The notes beneath the pieces were generated by a model, which made no database searches, was not told the DNA's origin, and saw only the letters and a program-made list of their open reading frames with translations. Made by a program: the position numbers and the translations under genes. This document shows positions 47,202 to 56,148 of a stretch of 62,597 bases of DNA, piece after piece. Location: the NCBI GenBank assembly GCA_029975295.1, contig JARKPK010000183.1, positions 1 through 62,597 on the forward strand, given 5' to 3'. Numbering within the stretch: position 1 is the stretch's first letter; the number at the start of each line of letters is the position of its first letter. This stretch comes from Thermoguttaceae bacterium. Its GTDB lineage: Bacteria > Planctomycetota > Planctomycetia > Pirellulales > Thermoguttaceae.

Positions 47202-49475
47202 TCAGCCCGCTGCGGGCGACTCAATGGCGGTTGCCGACCGCCGCTTGCGCCGCATATACGGCGGCAACTGCTTGATCGCCTGATCCTCATCCTGCTTCGG
47301 CGTCATCAGGTTGGAAAGCAAGGTTTCGAAAAACAGCGCAATCAGCACGCAGGTGAGGAACGCGCCCCAAAGGCTTTGCCCCTCGCGGAGCAGTTTGAAC
47401 GTGCTCGTCAGATCGTCAGGGTTTTCAGCGTAGATCACCGGCGTCTTCCCCAAACGCTGCCGGAACTCGTCGCGTTCGATCTTCTGCGGGTTCGCTTCGT
47501 CGGGATCGACATTCACGGCGTAGGCCACCTGCATCGGCTTGCGCGCGTCGAGAACTCGCAACAGGTAGATGCCAATCTCGTGCGTCTCCGGATAGCGGAA
47601 CTCCTGCTCGCCGCCCTCCTCTTTTGTCTGAAGGCGGATGGTCTCGCCGGTGGGTGGTTGCAGCTCGACGCCCAACGGCTGGCTTTCCTTCTCGAAACGC
47701 ACGGTGATCGGAACGCCGGCCAACCCTTCATACCGCACCTGCTCCGCACCCGACAGGTAGAACGTCAATCTCGCCAGCAGCGGAAGGAACAAGTTCTTCA
47801 GCGGAAGGTTCGTCCAGTTCACATGGACGCTGGTTCCCCAAAACAGCGACTTCCCGCGGCCCACCCCGCGCTGCACCAGCAGCGGCTCGCCGTCGCTTAG
47901 ACGGGCCAACACCATTGCGTCGCTCTGCGCCCCCGCATCGATACGGACATGCTTATAAACAAGCACCGACTGATAAAGCGAAGCCGGCTCGACAAGCTGC
48001 CTCAGCGCCGGATGCTGCTTTTCCAGGTACGAGATCGACCAACTGTCCACGCCGCTTCCCGCCTCCGGCGAACGCACCGCTGCCAGCGGGGCGGGCAGCA
48101 GGCGGCCGTCGGCCGCTTGATTCATCTGATTGTAGGCGTCGGGATCCACTCGGTCGCCAGCGATCCAGACCACGCTGCCCCCGTCCTCCAAGAACCCCCG
48201 CACCCGCTCGGCGGCGTCGCCGCTCAGGGCCGGAAGGTTCACCAAATAGAGCACGCGATAGTTCTGAAGCGGCTCGCTCAACAAGTCGCCGGCCGTCAAC
48301 GGCGTAATCCGCAAGGCCCAGCCGCCGTTGCGGGCGGGCGTCAGGGCCTGCTCGAGGTAGAACGAGTCTTCCAAGTATGAAATCTCGTGTCGCTGCGGTT
48401 TGACAACGGCCACGGGAATGCCTTGGTCAACCTCCATCGAGAACCATCGGCGATCGTCGAGCTTCGAACCGTCTTCACCGGCCAAGCGAACCTCGCCCTT
48501 GTGCAGCCCGCCCCGTTCAAATCGGAAGGTGAACTCGTGCGTGGCGCGGCTGCCGGGCTCGATTTTCAATTCCGGACTGACCGCTTCCTTATTGCCGTCG
48601 AGATACAGTTCGACCACCCGCGACACGGCCACGCTCGACGCATTGAACACCTCGACTCCGGCCTTGACCGGAAGCCCGGCCACCGGCACCGTCGTCTCCA
48701 ACGCAACGTTTTGCACGGCCGCGTTCGGCTTTGGCGCGCGGTGGACATCGACGACAATGATCGGAATGTCGAGCCCTTGTTCCTTTTCCGATCCGCCGCT
48801 GCCGGCTTCCGGGCCCGGTTTGGCATCGCCCGACGGCGATTCGTCGAGTTTCTTCAAAGCGTCGAAACTCAGCGACTGCATGTCGGAAATCAGATAGATC
48901 TGTTTGTTCGGCGCGTTCGATTTCGCCAGCAAGCTTCTCGCTTCGAGCAACTTCACGCCCAGGTTGGCCTTCTCGTAAGTCACCTTCACCTGCGAGAGAA
49001 TCTGCGTCGCCTTCTCCCGGGTTCGGTCGAGCTTGTCTTGCTCGGGCAGCGCCGGGCCGCAAGGAATGAACAACCCGACCAGGTCGCCGTCTCGCAATTC
49101 GCCTAAGATCTGCTCGCAGGCGCGCAGGGCCGTGTCGAAACGCCGCGAGTCTTGGTCGATCACTCCCATGCTGGCCGAATTGTCCAGCACAATGGCCACG
49201 GCAGAGGTCGCTCCCCCGGCAAACAGCGAACTGAGGCTCGTCAGGGCCGGACGGGCCAAACCCAAGGCCAGCAACACCAGCACTGCCAGCCGTAGAAGCA
49301 TCAGCAGAACATCTTGAATCCGGCGGCGGCGGCGGGTCTTTTCCACGCTAAGGCGCAGGAAAATCAGCGTAGGGAAAGGCAAATCCTTCACCTTCTGCCG
49401 ATTGATCATGTGCAGCACGACCGGAATCGCTCCGGCAAGAACTGCCAGCAAAAACAGCGGAGCGGCAAACGTCAT
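47202..49475 (-). CDS. BatA-like membrane protein with von Willebrand domain
   Basis: A 757-residue inner-membrane protein. Two N-terminal helices (about residues 5-22 and 55-75) surround the BatA signature IPVVLHMINRQKVKDLPFPTL. A von Willebrand A domain follows, with an intact MIDAS motif at Asp98, Ser100 and Ser102 (DNSASMG). A long periplasmic region with beta-rich and glutamine-amidotransferase-like parts (RVLYLVNLPALSG, GGSVVWIAGD) comes next, and one helix lies near residue 690. Its start overlaps the DUF58 stop by four bases. Bat-type clusters are thought to act in envelope stress or complex assembly with MoxR AAA ATPases. Confidence 0.85.
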   Translation of the reverse strand: MTFAAPLFLLAVLAGAIPVVLHMINRQKVKDLPFPTLIFLRLSVEKTRRRRRIQDVLLMLLRLAVLVLLALGLARPALTSLSSLFAGGATSAVAIVLDNSASMGVIDQDSRRFDTALRACEQILGELRDGDLVGLFIPCGPALPEQDKLDRTREKATQILSQVKVTYEKANLGVKLLEARSLLAKSNAPNKQIYLISDMQSLSFDALKKLDESPSGDAKPGPEAGSGGSEKEQGLDIPIIVVDVHRAPKPNAAVQNVALETTVPVAGLPVKAGVEVFNASSVAVSRVVELYLDGNKEAVSPELKIEPGSRATHEFTFRFERGGLHKGEVRLAGEDGSKLDDRRWFSMEVDQGIPVAVVKPQRHEISYLEDSFYLEQALTPARNGGWALRITPLTAGDLLSEPLQNYRVLYLVNLPALSGDAAERVRGFLEDGGSVVWIAGDRVDPDAYNQMNQAADGRLLPAPLAAVRSPEAGSGVDSWSISYLEKQHPALRQLVEPASLYQSVLVYKHVRIDAGAQSDAMVLARLSDGEPLLVQRGVGRGKSLFWGTSVHVNWTNLPLKNLFLPLLARLTFYLSGAEQVRYEGLAGVPITVRFEKESQPLGVELQPPTGETIRLQTKEEGGEQEFRYPETHEIGIYLLRVLDARKPMQVAYAVNVDPDEANPQKIERDEFRQRLGKTPVIYAENPDDLTSTFKLLREGQSLWGAFLTCVLIALFFETLLSNLMTPKQDEDQAIKQLPPYMRRKRRSATAIESPAAG

Positions 49476-50371
49476 GGGCGATTACGAGCGGCGATGTAAC
49501 GAGCCAACATGAAATCGTACGGAACGCTGGTGTCGGTCAGCACGTAGTCGATCTTCATCTCAGCGCAAGCACGGCGATAGCTGTCGATGAACTTCTGAAT
49601 CTGCTCGATGTAGGCGTCTCGGACAACCAGCGGATCGATTTGAATTCGATCGTCCGACTCCAAATCATGAAACGAGATCAGATCGCGAAACGGGAACTCG
49701 ATCTCCGCTTTGTCGAGCACGTGAAACACAATCACTTCGTGGTGCCGATGCCGAAAATGGTGCAACGCCCGAATCACTTCCTCGGGATCGTCGTACAGAT
49801 CGCTGATCAACACAATCAGACACCGCTTCTTGAAGCGATTGGCCAGTTTGTGCAGCGTTTCGGCCACGCCGGTTTCGCCGCCCGGCTCGATCCGCTCGAT
49901 TTGCCGCATCATTTCGTTGAAATGGCGCGGCGAACTGCGGGCGGGCATGTCGAGGCGAATCTCGGTGTCGAACGTGGTCAGCCCCACCGAGTCTTGCTGG
50001 CGCGTCATCAGGTACGTCAGAACCGCCGTCAGATAGCCCCCGTACTCGAACTTGGTGATTTTCGTTTCGTAGCGGTAGTTCATCGAACCGCTGGTGTCCA
50101 GCAGCACCTGAACCCGCATGTTCGTTTCTTCTTCGTACTGTTTCACGTACAGCCGCTCGGTGCGGGCAAGCATCCGGTAGTCCAAATGCCGCGGGTCGTC
50201 GCCCAGGGCGTATTCGCGGTGTTCGGCGAACTCGACGCTGAATCCCTTGTACGGGCTGGAGTGCAATCCGCTAATGAAACCCTCGACCACCCCTCGCGCC
50301 ACCAGTGAAAGATTCTTCACCCGCGCCAAGGCCTGCGGTTCCAGGAATCGGTAGCCGGTTTGCATGCTCAA
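49472..50371 (-). CDS. DUF58 domain protein
   Basis: A 299-residue cytoplasmic protein of the DUF58 family, von Willebrand-like. It opens with FLEPQALARVKNLSLVARGVVEG and contains SPYKGFSVEFAEHREYALGDDPR, the DUF58 core signature. The MIDAS-like motif DTSGSMNYR follows. It ends in the family segment YIAARNRP. Members usually pair with MoxR ATPases, which may chaperone or insert metal into membrane proteins. Here the MoxR gene is not adjacent and no AAA+ gene is seen within the window. Coupling to the next gene is by a four-base overlap, and 49 bp separate it from the upstream von Willebrand protein. Confidence 0.93.
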   Translation of the reverse strand: MSMQTGYRFLEPQALARVKNLSLVARGVVEGFISGLHSSPYKGFSVEFAEHREYALGDDPRHLDYRMLARTERLYVKQYEEETNMRVQVLLDTSGSMNYRYETKITKFEYGGYLTAVLTYLMTRQQDSVGLTTFDTEIRLDMPARSSPRHFNEMMRQIERIEPGGETGVAETLHKLANRFKKRCLIVLISDLYDDPEEVIRALHHFRHRHHEVIVFHVLDKAEIEFPFRDLISFHDLESDDRIQIDPLVVRDAYIEQIQKFIDSYRRACAEMKIDYVLTDTSVPYDFMLARYIAARNRP

Positions 50372-50420
50372 CTCACTTGCGACGAATCTGCCAAAAGCAG
50401 CTCGAACGCCGAACGGCGTT

Positions 50421-52673
50421 TTACCGCAACTGAAACTTCTTTCGAAGAATCCACTCGGTGGTCAACACCGATACGAACACCGTCCACAACAGAGGCGGAA
50501 AATACAATTCTCTCTCGAAATACTCCTTCTTCTTCCGCAAAGTGCGATCGAGCTGCTCGATCGCGTGGTCGGCAGCGCTGATGTGAAGGTATCGGCCGCC
50601 GGAATCTTGCGCAATCTGTTGCAGGAGTTTCTCGTTGAGATCCAGACGTTCAAACTCGAGATTGGGCCGTCCGACGTCAATAATCAGCTTTTCCGACTCG
50701 ACCGTTTGCGTTCCCACCCTGGCTTCCACGACGATCTCGTAGGCGCCGGGCATCGCGGGCGCGTAGTTGCCGGCGAAGTGCCCCGCCGGCCCCACCGCGG
50801 GCGGCATATCGATTTGCTCGGGCCGGCCGGAGGGCTCGCGTATTTTGGCGGTCACCTTTGCGTCGGCCGCCCCCTGCCCTTCCTGGTTTCGCACTACGGC
50901 AGTCAGCTCGACCTGTTCTTCCGGCTCGAAGTAGGCCTTGTTCACGGCCGCCGTGATGCCCACCCCCAAATCAACTGCCGCGCCGCGTCCGGCGAGCCAG
51001 CGCACCATCTGCCCCCAAAAACGAGTGAACGGCGAATCTTGATCGAGCGCCTTGGGCCCCTGCTGCCAATTACGCGTCGTGTCGCCGACGAACACCGCCG
51101 TGCGTCCTTTGTCTAACGGCGCCACAGCCAGCACAGGCATCGCCGTTTCGTCAACGCCAAACGTTGCCAAGGCAATCGCGTTGGGCTTCAAGCCTTCGAC
51201 TCGCGTGCAACCGTTGAGGGTCGGCAAGCCCGCGGTTTTCGGTTCCGCCGATTGCCGCGACGGGAAGAAGTCGGCGATATTGGCGAAGATCGGGTGCCGC
51301 ACCCCGTCAGGCGTCAGCGCCGGCAGAAAAGGTTCGGTGATTTGGCCGATGTCGCGCGCGCCCAAACGTACCGGCAACACCTCCCCGATCGCCGTGCCCT
51401 CGTACCCGCCCGGCCCAAGGCTGTGATAGCCGCCGAGCATCACCAGTCCGCCGTTCTCGCGCACTCGTTTGACGATCAGCTCTTGGACGGCGGGCTTGAA
51501 ATAGGTCGAATCCAGATCGCCGATGATGAACACGTCAAACTTGTTGATCGTTTCCGCGTCGGTGGGAATAGCCCGCAAATCCATGTCGGCCATGTTCGTT
51601 CGACGGAGGAAAACGTTGGGCCGGGTTTGCACCAATGCGCAGAACTCGAGGTCGGGGTCTTTGGCCAAAAACCGATCGACGATGGCGCCGTACTCCGCAC
51701 GCAACGTGCCTTCCACATAGAGAACCCGGATGCCGGGCTCAACCACCATGGCCGAGGCCGTCCGTTGATTGTTCTCTGTGATCTTCTCATCCGCTTGCGG
51801 TATCACGCGAATGGTGTATTTGCGGCGGCCTTTGACCGTCGGCCGATGCTCGAACTCGACCTGCTGACCTCCTTCAACGTCGTCGATGGTCAATTCTTTT
51901 TCGCCGATCGGCTTGTCGTCCTCGGTGAGCTCGACTTTGACCACCCGGCCTTCCATGCCGATCCCTTCGACCAATCCGGTGATCTTCACGATATTGTTCA
52001 GCAGCAGCCGCTCCGGACAGTCCATGCCGATCAACTGCAAGTCGCGATGGGTGGCGCTGCTTCGCAGGCTGGCGCCCACGCCGATGGCAAACACGGGCCG
52101 CCCCAGCTTGATCGCTTCTTCCGACGGATTGCCGGCCGAGTTGTGCTGCCCATCAGTGAACAGCATGATCGCCTCGATGTCCTTGCGGTTCTTTTCCTGG
52201 CGAACCGCGGCCGACAACGCCCGAGAAATCGAGGTCGCCTTGCCCTCGGGCGACAAGCCGGCCAGCGCCCCGGGGCCTTCAATCGGCCGGGCTCGCTCTG
52301 AGAACTCGATCAGATGCAGATGAAAGTCGTCTTTGAGCCGATCCCACCATTGTTCGATCTTCGCGCGCGCCTGATTGAATCGGGTAATCCCGCTGGGATC
52401 GTCGGAAATGCTCATCGACCCCGATGTGTCGAGCAGGAACACGCAGGCCGGTTTCTGCTCTAATTCCTTGTGGTAACTGAAAACCGGCCGAAACAGCAAC
52501 ACCACCACAATCACGATGGCAATCCACCGCAATGCCAGCAGCAACTGCCATCGTCCGCGCGACAACATTCCGAACGCGCGGTAGTAGAAGATGGCCGTCA
52601 GCGCGCAGGCTCCCAGCGCCACTAACACCATCGTGGACAAGCGATATCCGTGTTCCAGCGTCAGTTCTGCCAC
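50421..52673 (-). CDS. Membrane von Willebrand / glutamine-amidotransferase-like protein
   Basis: About 750 residues. Two N-terminal helices (MVLVALGACALTAIFYY and LLALRWIAIVIVVVLLF) are followed by a von Willebrand domain with MIDAS motif DTSGSMS. A beta-rich region comes next. A class-I glutamine-amidotransferase-like domain (FDVFIIGDLDSTYF, NGGLVMLGGYHSLGPGGYEG) lacks an evident catalytic Cys, so it is probably non-enzymatic. A last helix lies near the C-terminus. It is the largest member of the Bat-type cluster and probably spans the envelope with most mass outside. GTG 52673 is a compromise start. TTG 52745 or ATG 52631 are possible. Confidence 0.85.
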   Translation of the reverse strand: MAELTLEHGYRLSTMVLVALGACALTAIFYYRAFGMLSRGRWQLLLALRWIAIVIVVVLLFRPVFSYHKELEQKPACVFLLDTSGSMSISDDPSGITRFNQARAKIEQWWDRLKDDFHLHLIEFSERARPIEGPGALAGLSPEGKATSISRALSAAVRQEKNRKDIEAIMLFTDGQHNSAGNPSEEAIKLGRPVFAIGVGASLRSSATHRDLQLIGMDCPERLLLNNIVKITGLVEGIGMEGRVVKVELTEDDKPIGEKELTIDDVEGGQQVEFEHRPTVKGRRKYTIRVIPQADEKITENNQRTASAMVVEPGIRVLYVEGTLRAEYGAIVDRFLAKDPDLEFCALVQTRPNVFLRRTNMADMDLRAIPTDAETINKFDVFIIGDLDSTYFKPAVQELIVKRVRENGGLVMLGGYHSLGPGGYEGTAIGEVLPVRLGARDIGQITEPFLPALTPDGVRHPIFANIADFFPSRQSAEPKTAGLPTLNGCTRVEGLKPNAIALATFGVDETAMPVLAVAPLDKGRTAVFVGDTTRNWQQGPKALDQDSPFTRFWGQMVRWLAGRGAAVDLGVGITAAVNKAYFEPEEQVELTAVVRNQEGQGAADAKVTAKIREPSGRPEQIDMPPAVGPAGHFAGNYAPAMPGAYEIVVEARVGTQTVESEKLIIDVGRPNLEFERLDLNEKLLQQIAQDSGGRYLHISAADHAIEQLDRTLRKKKEYFERELYFPPLLWTVFVSVLTTEWILRKKFQLR

Positions 52674-52794
52674 TTGGATCAATCCACGGGCTTCGGGTTC
52701 GGGCGGCTTGCCGAAGGGCCGATGACCTTCGAGCGAGACCGCCAAGCGGAGCCGCCGGCGATCGTTGGCGCCAAACGCGGAGAAGTGCCCGGCG

Positions 52795-53607
52795 TCAACG
52801 GGAAGGCTTGGCGGGCACAGTGCGGTTCTTGCTCTTCTGCTGTCCCTCGCGGTAAGCCTCTTCTCCCAGCTTAATCAGCTTCACGTACTTTAGCGACTTC
52901 AATTCGTCGCCAACCTCGCCTTTGTCGCGTTTGTGCAGCAGAAACTTCTGCGCCTCGACGGCCGGGCGGTACTCGTTCGGCCGCTGCGGATCGTAGATCT
53001 GCGGTTGCAGATAGACGACGCCCGACAATCCCCCTTCGATCGTCCGACCGTCTTGAAGCGTCACCACATGCTCGTACTCACGCGCCGGATAGCTGCGGCC
53101 CGTGTACATCTTCTCGTCCTTGGCCAACTCCTTGAACTTCCATTCTTTCTCCATCCACTCGCGTTTCACTTTGCATTCGATCTGTTGAATCACATTCAGC
53201 GGAATCTCGCGCTGCCGCTGCATCTTTTCGTCGTTGATCTGAAGCCGTTTGTCGCGAGTCAGATAGATCATTCCGCAATGGATCGATCCGTCCGACATCT
53301 CGATGTAGCCGGGAAACTGATCCTCGCGCTCCACCCCGACTTTGCCGAACGGATTGAGCGCGGGCGGTTCTTCCGCTGCTTGCGACTGAAGCGGCAACGT
53401 CGCGAAAGCCAGAAACGCCGCGACCACTGCAACCGATCGAGTGCCGATCCCCGAGAGATGCCGTGATGCCGACCTCGGCAACGGCTGTCGGGGCGAAGCC
53501 GCCGACGGCGATGCGCCCATGTCGCCATCGCCGCAAGCCCGCAACGAAACGCCCGCAGACAACTCGGCCGAGATAGAAAAGGCGGAACCGGATTGGGTGA
53601 GTCTCAT
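52795..53607 (-). CDS. Exported protein of unknown function upstream of the Bat-type cluster
   Basis: A 270-residue protein. A low-complexity basic leader of about 55 residues precedes a hydrophobic segment (SVAVVAAFLAFATLPLQSQA), probably a signal peptide or anchor. The mature part is soluble, with GYIEMSDGSIHCGMIYLTRD and VVTLQDGRTIEGGLSGVVYLQ. These are two similar beta-hairpin-like stretches suggestive of small-barrel repeats. No family is recognised. It ends 121 bp before the von Willebrand gene and shares its direction, so co-expression is likely. The real start may be an internal codon nearer the signal peptide (ATG 53520). Confidence 0.7.
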   Translation of the reverse strand: MRLTQSGSAFSISAELSAGVSLRACGDGDMGASPSAASPRQPLPRSASRHLSGIGTRSVAVVAAFLAFATLPLQSQAAEEPPALNPFGKVGVEREDQFPGYIEMSDGSIHCGMIYLTRDKRLQINDEKMQRQREIPLNVIQQIECKVKREWMEKEWKFKELAKDEKMYTGRSYPAREYEHVVTLQDGRTIEGGLSGVVYLQPQIYDPQRPNEYRPAVEAQKFLLHKRDKGEVGDELKSLKYVKLIKLGEEAYREGQQKSKNRTVPAKPSR

Positions 53608-53695
53608 GGCAACCCTTCCGAAAATTAACCGCTGAAGAAAAAAACGGAATCAAGGCAAACACGCCATCGCACACAACGCAAACGAAGGAACGAAT

Positions 53696-54004
53696 CCGCG
53701 AAAAACGGGAAGCGGCGCGGTCTGGCGATCTGCGCCATCAATCCGCTTACAATGCTTTCTTCTGCTTTCACTATCGCTCAAGCCGCAACTTCGACGGCAG
53801 CGAGGCGTACGATGTCCAACGCTGCTTTCGCGATTGCAAGACGGTCGCTACGGCCCGTCTCCCTACCGCCCGGTGAAGATTCGCCGCCCGGACGGCCGTC
53901 GGCGGATTCCCAAAAGCCTCGCCTCGCAATCTTCACAACAACGCCCCGCAAAAGCCGGCAAGCCGAAGGGCATCAAGCGTGCGATCCTCCTCGATCCATA
54001 CTAA
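53696..54004 (+). pseudogene. Possible frameshifted small gene
   Basis: One frame reads ...SAYNAFFCFHYRSSRNFDG then SEAYDVQRCFRDCK before running to TGA 53874-53876. A second frame, shifted by one base around 53838-53845, continues DGRYGPSPYRPVKIRRPDG and RRRIPKSLAS, ending at TAA 54002-54004. Joined, they give a plausible small basic protein with aromatic and Cys-rich N-terminal and basic C-terminal parts. GC-rich third positions on both sides also suit coding DNA. No ATG or GTG start is evident upstream. It may be a decayed gene, an assembly error or chance. Confidence 0.3.
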
Positions 54005-54487
54005 ACCAGCACTTCCCGCCGCGAAAGAGTTGTTCCGCACAAACCGCGGCAGCCCCCCGCAGCCTTCTGTCCGCCCGTTCGGCCACGCTGAAAACCGGCG
54101 AAGCGCCCGATCGAGCTTCGCTGCTTGTCCGAGATGGCCGAGGCCGCAGACCACCACCAAATTTGCGCGTTAGGCAACAATCGTCATCGCCGCTCACGAA
54201 CCGCATCCGCCGGCGCAATAGCGCGTTGGACAGACGCGGGCGAAGCATCGCGGGAATAACGCACCCCTCAGAAGCTGCATTGTCTTGGTTCCTTGCCCCG
54301 TTGCCGCCACTATTGCTTCTGCTAAACTTTTGGTTTTCCCCGTTTCGGCCGGCCCAACAGACGCACGCGGCGCTCATCCGGCGCCAAACGGCCCTCGGGG
54401 CCGATCGCCTTGCGTGGGCTAACGCGCCCGCCTGAGCAGCATCTCTGCCACCGGGCGCAGGCCAACCGCCCGGCGCGGCCGACACAT

Positions 54488-54510
54488 CATTAATTATTAT
54501 TTATATTTGT
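54488..54510 (+). promoter_or_regulatory. AT-rich tract upstream of dapL, possible promoter
   Basis: A 23-base run of nearly pure A and T (around TTAATTATTATTTATATTTG) stands out in DNA of otherwise high GC. It includes TATATT, a good -10-like hexamer at 54502-54507, but the -35 position is weak. It lies 20-40 bases before the dapL start and probably marks its promoter or leader. Confidence 0.4.
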
Positions 54511-54526
54511 CGGGACAGCCCAAGAC

Positions 54527-55759
54527 ATGAACGACCCGTACTTTCAAAAACTGTTTGCGCAGCGGATCGGCGGCACGCAGTATGGCAAAGGCACCGAGAT
54601 TTACAAGTTTGAGAAGATCAAGCGAGCCAAACGGAGGGCGCTCAGCGAGCATCCCGAGCGGCGGTTGATCGACTTCGGCATTGGCGAAAACGATGAGATG
54701 GCCGACGAAACGGTCCGCCGCGCCATGGCCGACGAAATCAATCGGCCCGAAAATCGCGGATACGCCGACAACGGCATTGCCGCGTTTCGTGAAGCAGTCG
54801 CCCGCCTAATGCAGCGCGAGTTCGGCGTCGCGCTCGACCCGGCCACCGAAATCAACCACTGCATCGGCAGCAAGACGGCCCTGGCGATGCTGCCGGCGGC
54901 CTTCATCGACCCGGGCGACGTGACACTGATGACGGTGCCGGGCTATCCGGTTGCGGGAACACACACGCGCTATTGCGGCGGAGTTGTCTATCGCTTGCCG
55001 CTGCTGCGAGAGAACAATTTCTTTCCCGACCTCTCTACGATTCCCGGCGACGTGCTCGATCGAGCGAAATTGCTGGTCATCAACTATCCCAACAGCCCAA
55101 CGGGCAAGACGGCGACGCGCGAGTTTTACGGGCGCGTGATCGATTTCGCCAAACGGCATGAACTCGTGGTTGTGCAGGACGCCGCGCACGTTATGCTCAG
55201 CTACGGCGAGCGGCCCCTCAGTTTCCTCGAAATGCCCGGCGCACGCGACGTGGGCGTCGAGGTGCATTCGCTGAGCAAAGGCTGGCACATGATCGGCTGG
55301 CGGCTGGGGTGGGTGTGTGGCAACGAACGAATCGTTCGCGCGTTTGCCGACATTAAAGACAACAGCGATTCCGGCCAGTTCATCGCCATTCAGAAAGCGG
55401 CTGTGGCCGCCTTAGACAATCCTGAAATTCCCCGACGGGCTCGGGCGAAGTACCATCGGCGACTGACTAAACTGGTCGCCGTCCTCCGCCGGTGCGGATT
55501 CGAGTGCGAAGTTCCCGGTGGGACCTACTTCCTGTATGCGCCGGCGCCGAAGGGTTTGGCCGATGGACGCCGATTCGAGTCGGCCGAGGCCTGCTCGCAA
55601 CACCTGATCACCGATCATTCGATTTGCACGGTCCCTTGGGACGATGCCGGGCCCTTCCTCCGTTTCTCGGTTACCTACGAGGCGGCCGACGAAGCGGCCG
55701 AAGACGAACTGATGGCCGAAACGCAGGCTCGACTCGAGCGGCTGCAACTGGTGTTCTGA
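54527..55759 (+). CDS. dapL: LL-diaminopimelate aminotransferase
   Basis: A PLP-dependent class I/II aminotransferase of 410 residues. In one step it converts tetrahydrodipicolinate to LL-diaminopimelate, for lysine and peptidoglycan synthesis. The N-terminus NDPYFQKLFAQRIGG and the FGIGENDEM stretch are characteristic of DapL. PLP contacts are visible: Asn189 in NYPNSPTG, Asp218 in VVVQDAAH, and the Schiff-base Lys251 in SLSKGWHMIGWRLG. The length matches the family (about 410). The pathway variant is known from planctomycetes, chlamydiae, cyanobacteria and plants. It is monocistronic as seen, with a hairpin about 290 bp beyond its stop. Confidence 0.94.
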   Translation: MNDPYFQKLFAQRIGGTQYGKGTEIYKFEKIKRAKRRALSEHPERRLIDFGIGENDEMADETVRRAMADEINRPENRGYADNGIAAFREAVARLMQREFGVALDPATEINHCIGSKTALAMLPAAFIDPGDVTLMTVPGYPVAGTHTRYCGGVVYRLPLLRENNFFPDLSTIPGDVLDRAKLLVINYPNSPTGKTATREFYGRVIDFAKRHELVVVQDAAHVMLSYGERPLSFLEMPGARDVGVEVHSLSKGWHMIGWRLGWVCGNERIVRAFADIKDNSDSGQFIAIQKAAVAALDNPEIPRRARAKYHRRLTKLVAVLRRCGFECEVPGGTYFLYAPAPKGLADGRRFESAEACSQHLITDHSICTVPWDDAGPFLRFSVTYEAADEAAEDELMAETQARLERLQLVF

Positions 55760-56148
55760 ACCGCGATCGGGTACGATGACGATAGATGGCGATAAGCGAC
55801 TTTGTCATCCTTGCGCGACGTCGCTCAACAAACAGGATCGCCTCCGGAAACGAATACAACGAGGCCGGCCAAGGTCAGGCCGACTTCCCGTGAAAACGAT
55901 GAACGCTGTTCTGCCAATCTCTTCTCGTCTGCGGTGGGCCGCGGGACTGCCAGCGGGCCGCCCCAAGAACGACAATAGCCGCCGCCTGGGTGCTTCGGCT
56001 GGGTCCCACTGAGGTGGGCAACCGCCGGCCGAGGCTGCCCAGCAAGGACCGTCGCCCCGGCTCGATGCCAATCGCCCGGGGCGTTTTACTAGTTCGGTGC
56101 GTAGTGAAGGAACGGAGTTTTCGGAAAACGAGTGAAGAGGAATTAGTC
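55760..56148. other. Intergenic region with strong hairpins
   Basis: About 390 bp between dapL and the lipoprotein gene. The 3' part (55985-56087) is rich in complementary GC segments, for example CTGGGT with GCCCAG, and ends in a terminator-like hairpin. It could encode a small structured RNA or a leader. No known RNA family signature was recognised. Confidence 0.4.
56053..56087 (+). terminator. Rho-independent terminator-like hairpin before the lipoprotein gene
   Basis: The perfect 8-bp stem CGCCCCGG/CCGGGGCG (56053-56060 and 56076-56083) closes a 15-base loop and is followed by TTTT. It lies 294 bp after dapL and 62 bp before the lipoprotein start. It could end the dapL transcript or an intervening small RNA, or attenuate the next gene. 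Confidence 0.6.

Larger units (their letters stand above)
53608..54526. other. Intergenic region with a possible frameshifted remnant
   Basis: About 920 bp without an intact gene. Within 53696-54004 two adjoining frames look coding and together read like one small protein, described separately. The remainder (54005-54480) is GC-rich with random-looking frames. An AT-rich tract at 54488-54510 lies just before dapL. Confidence 0.5.
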
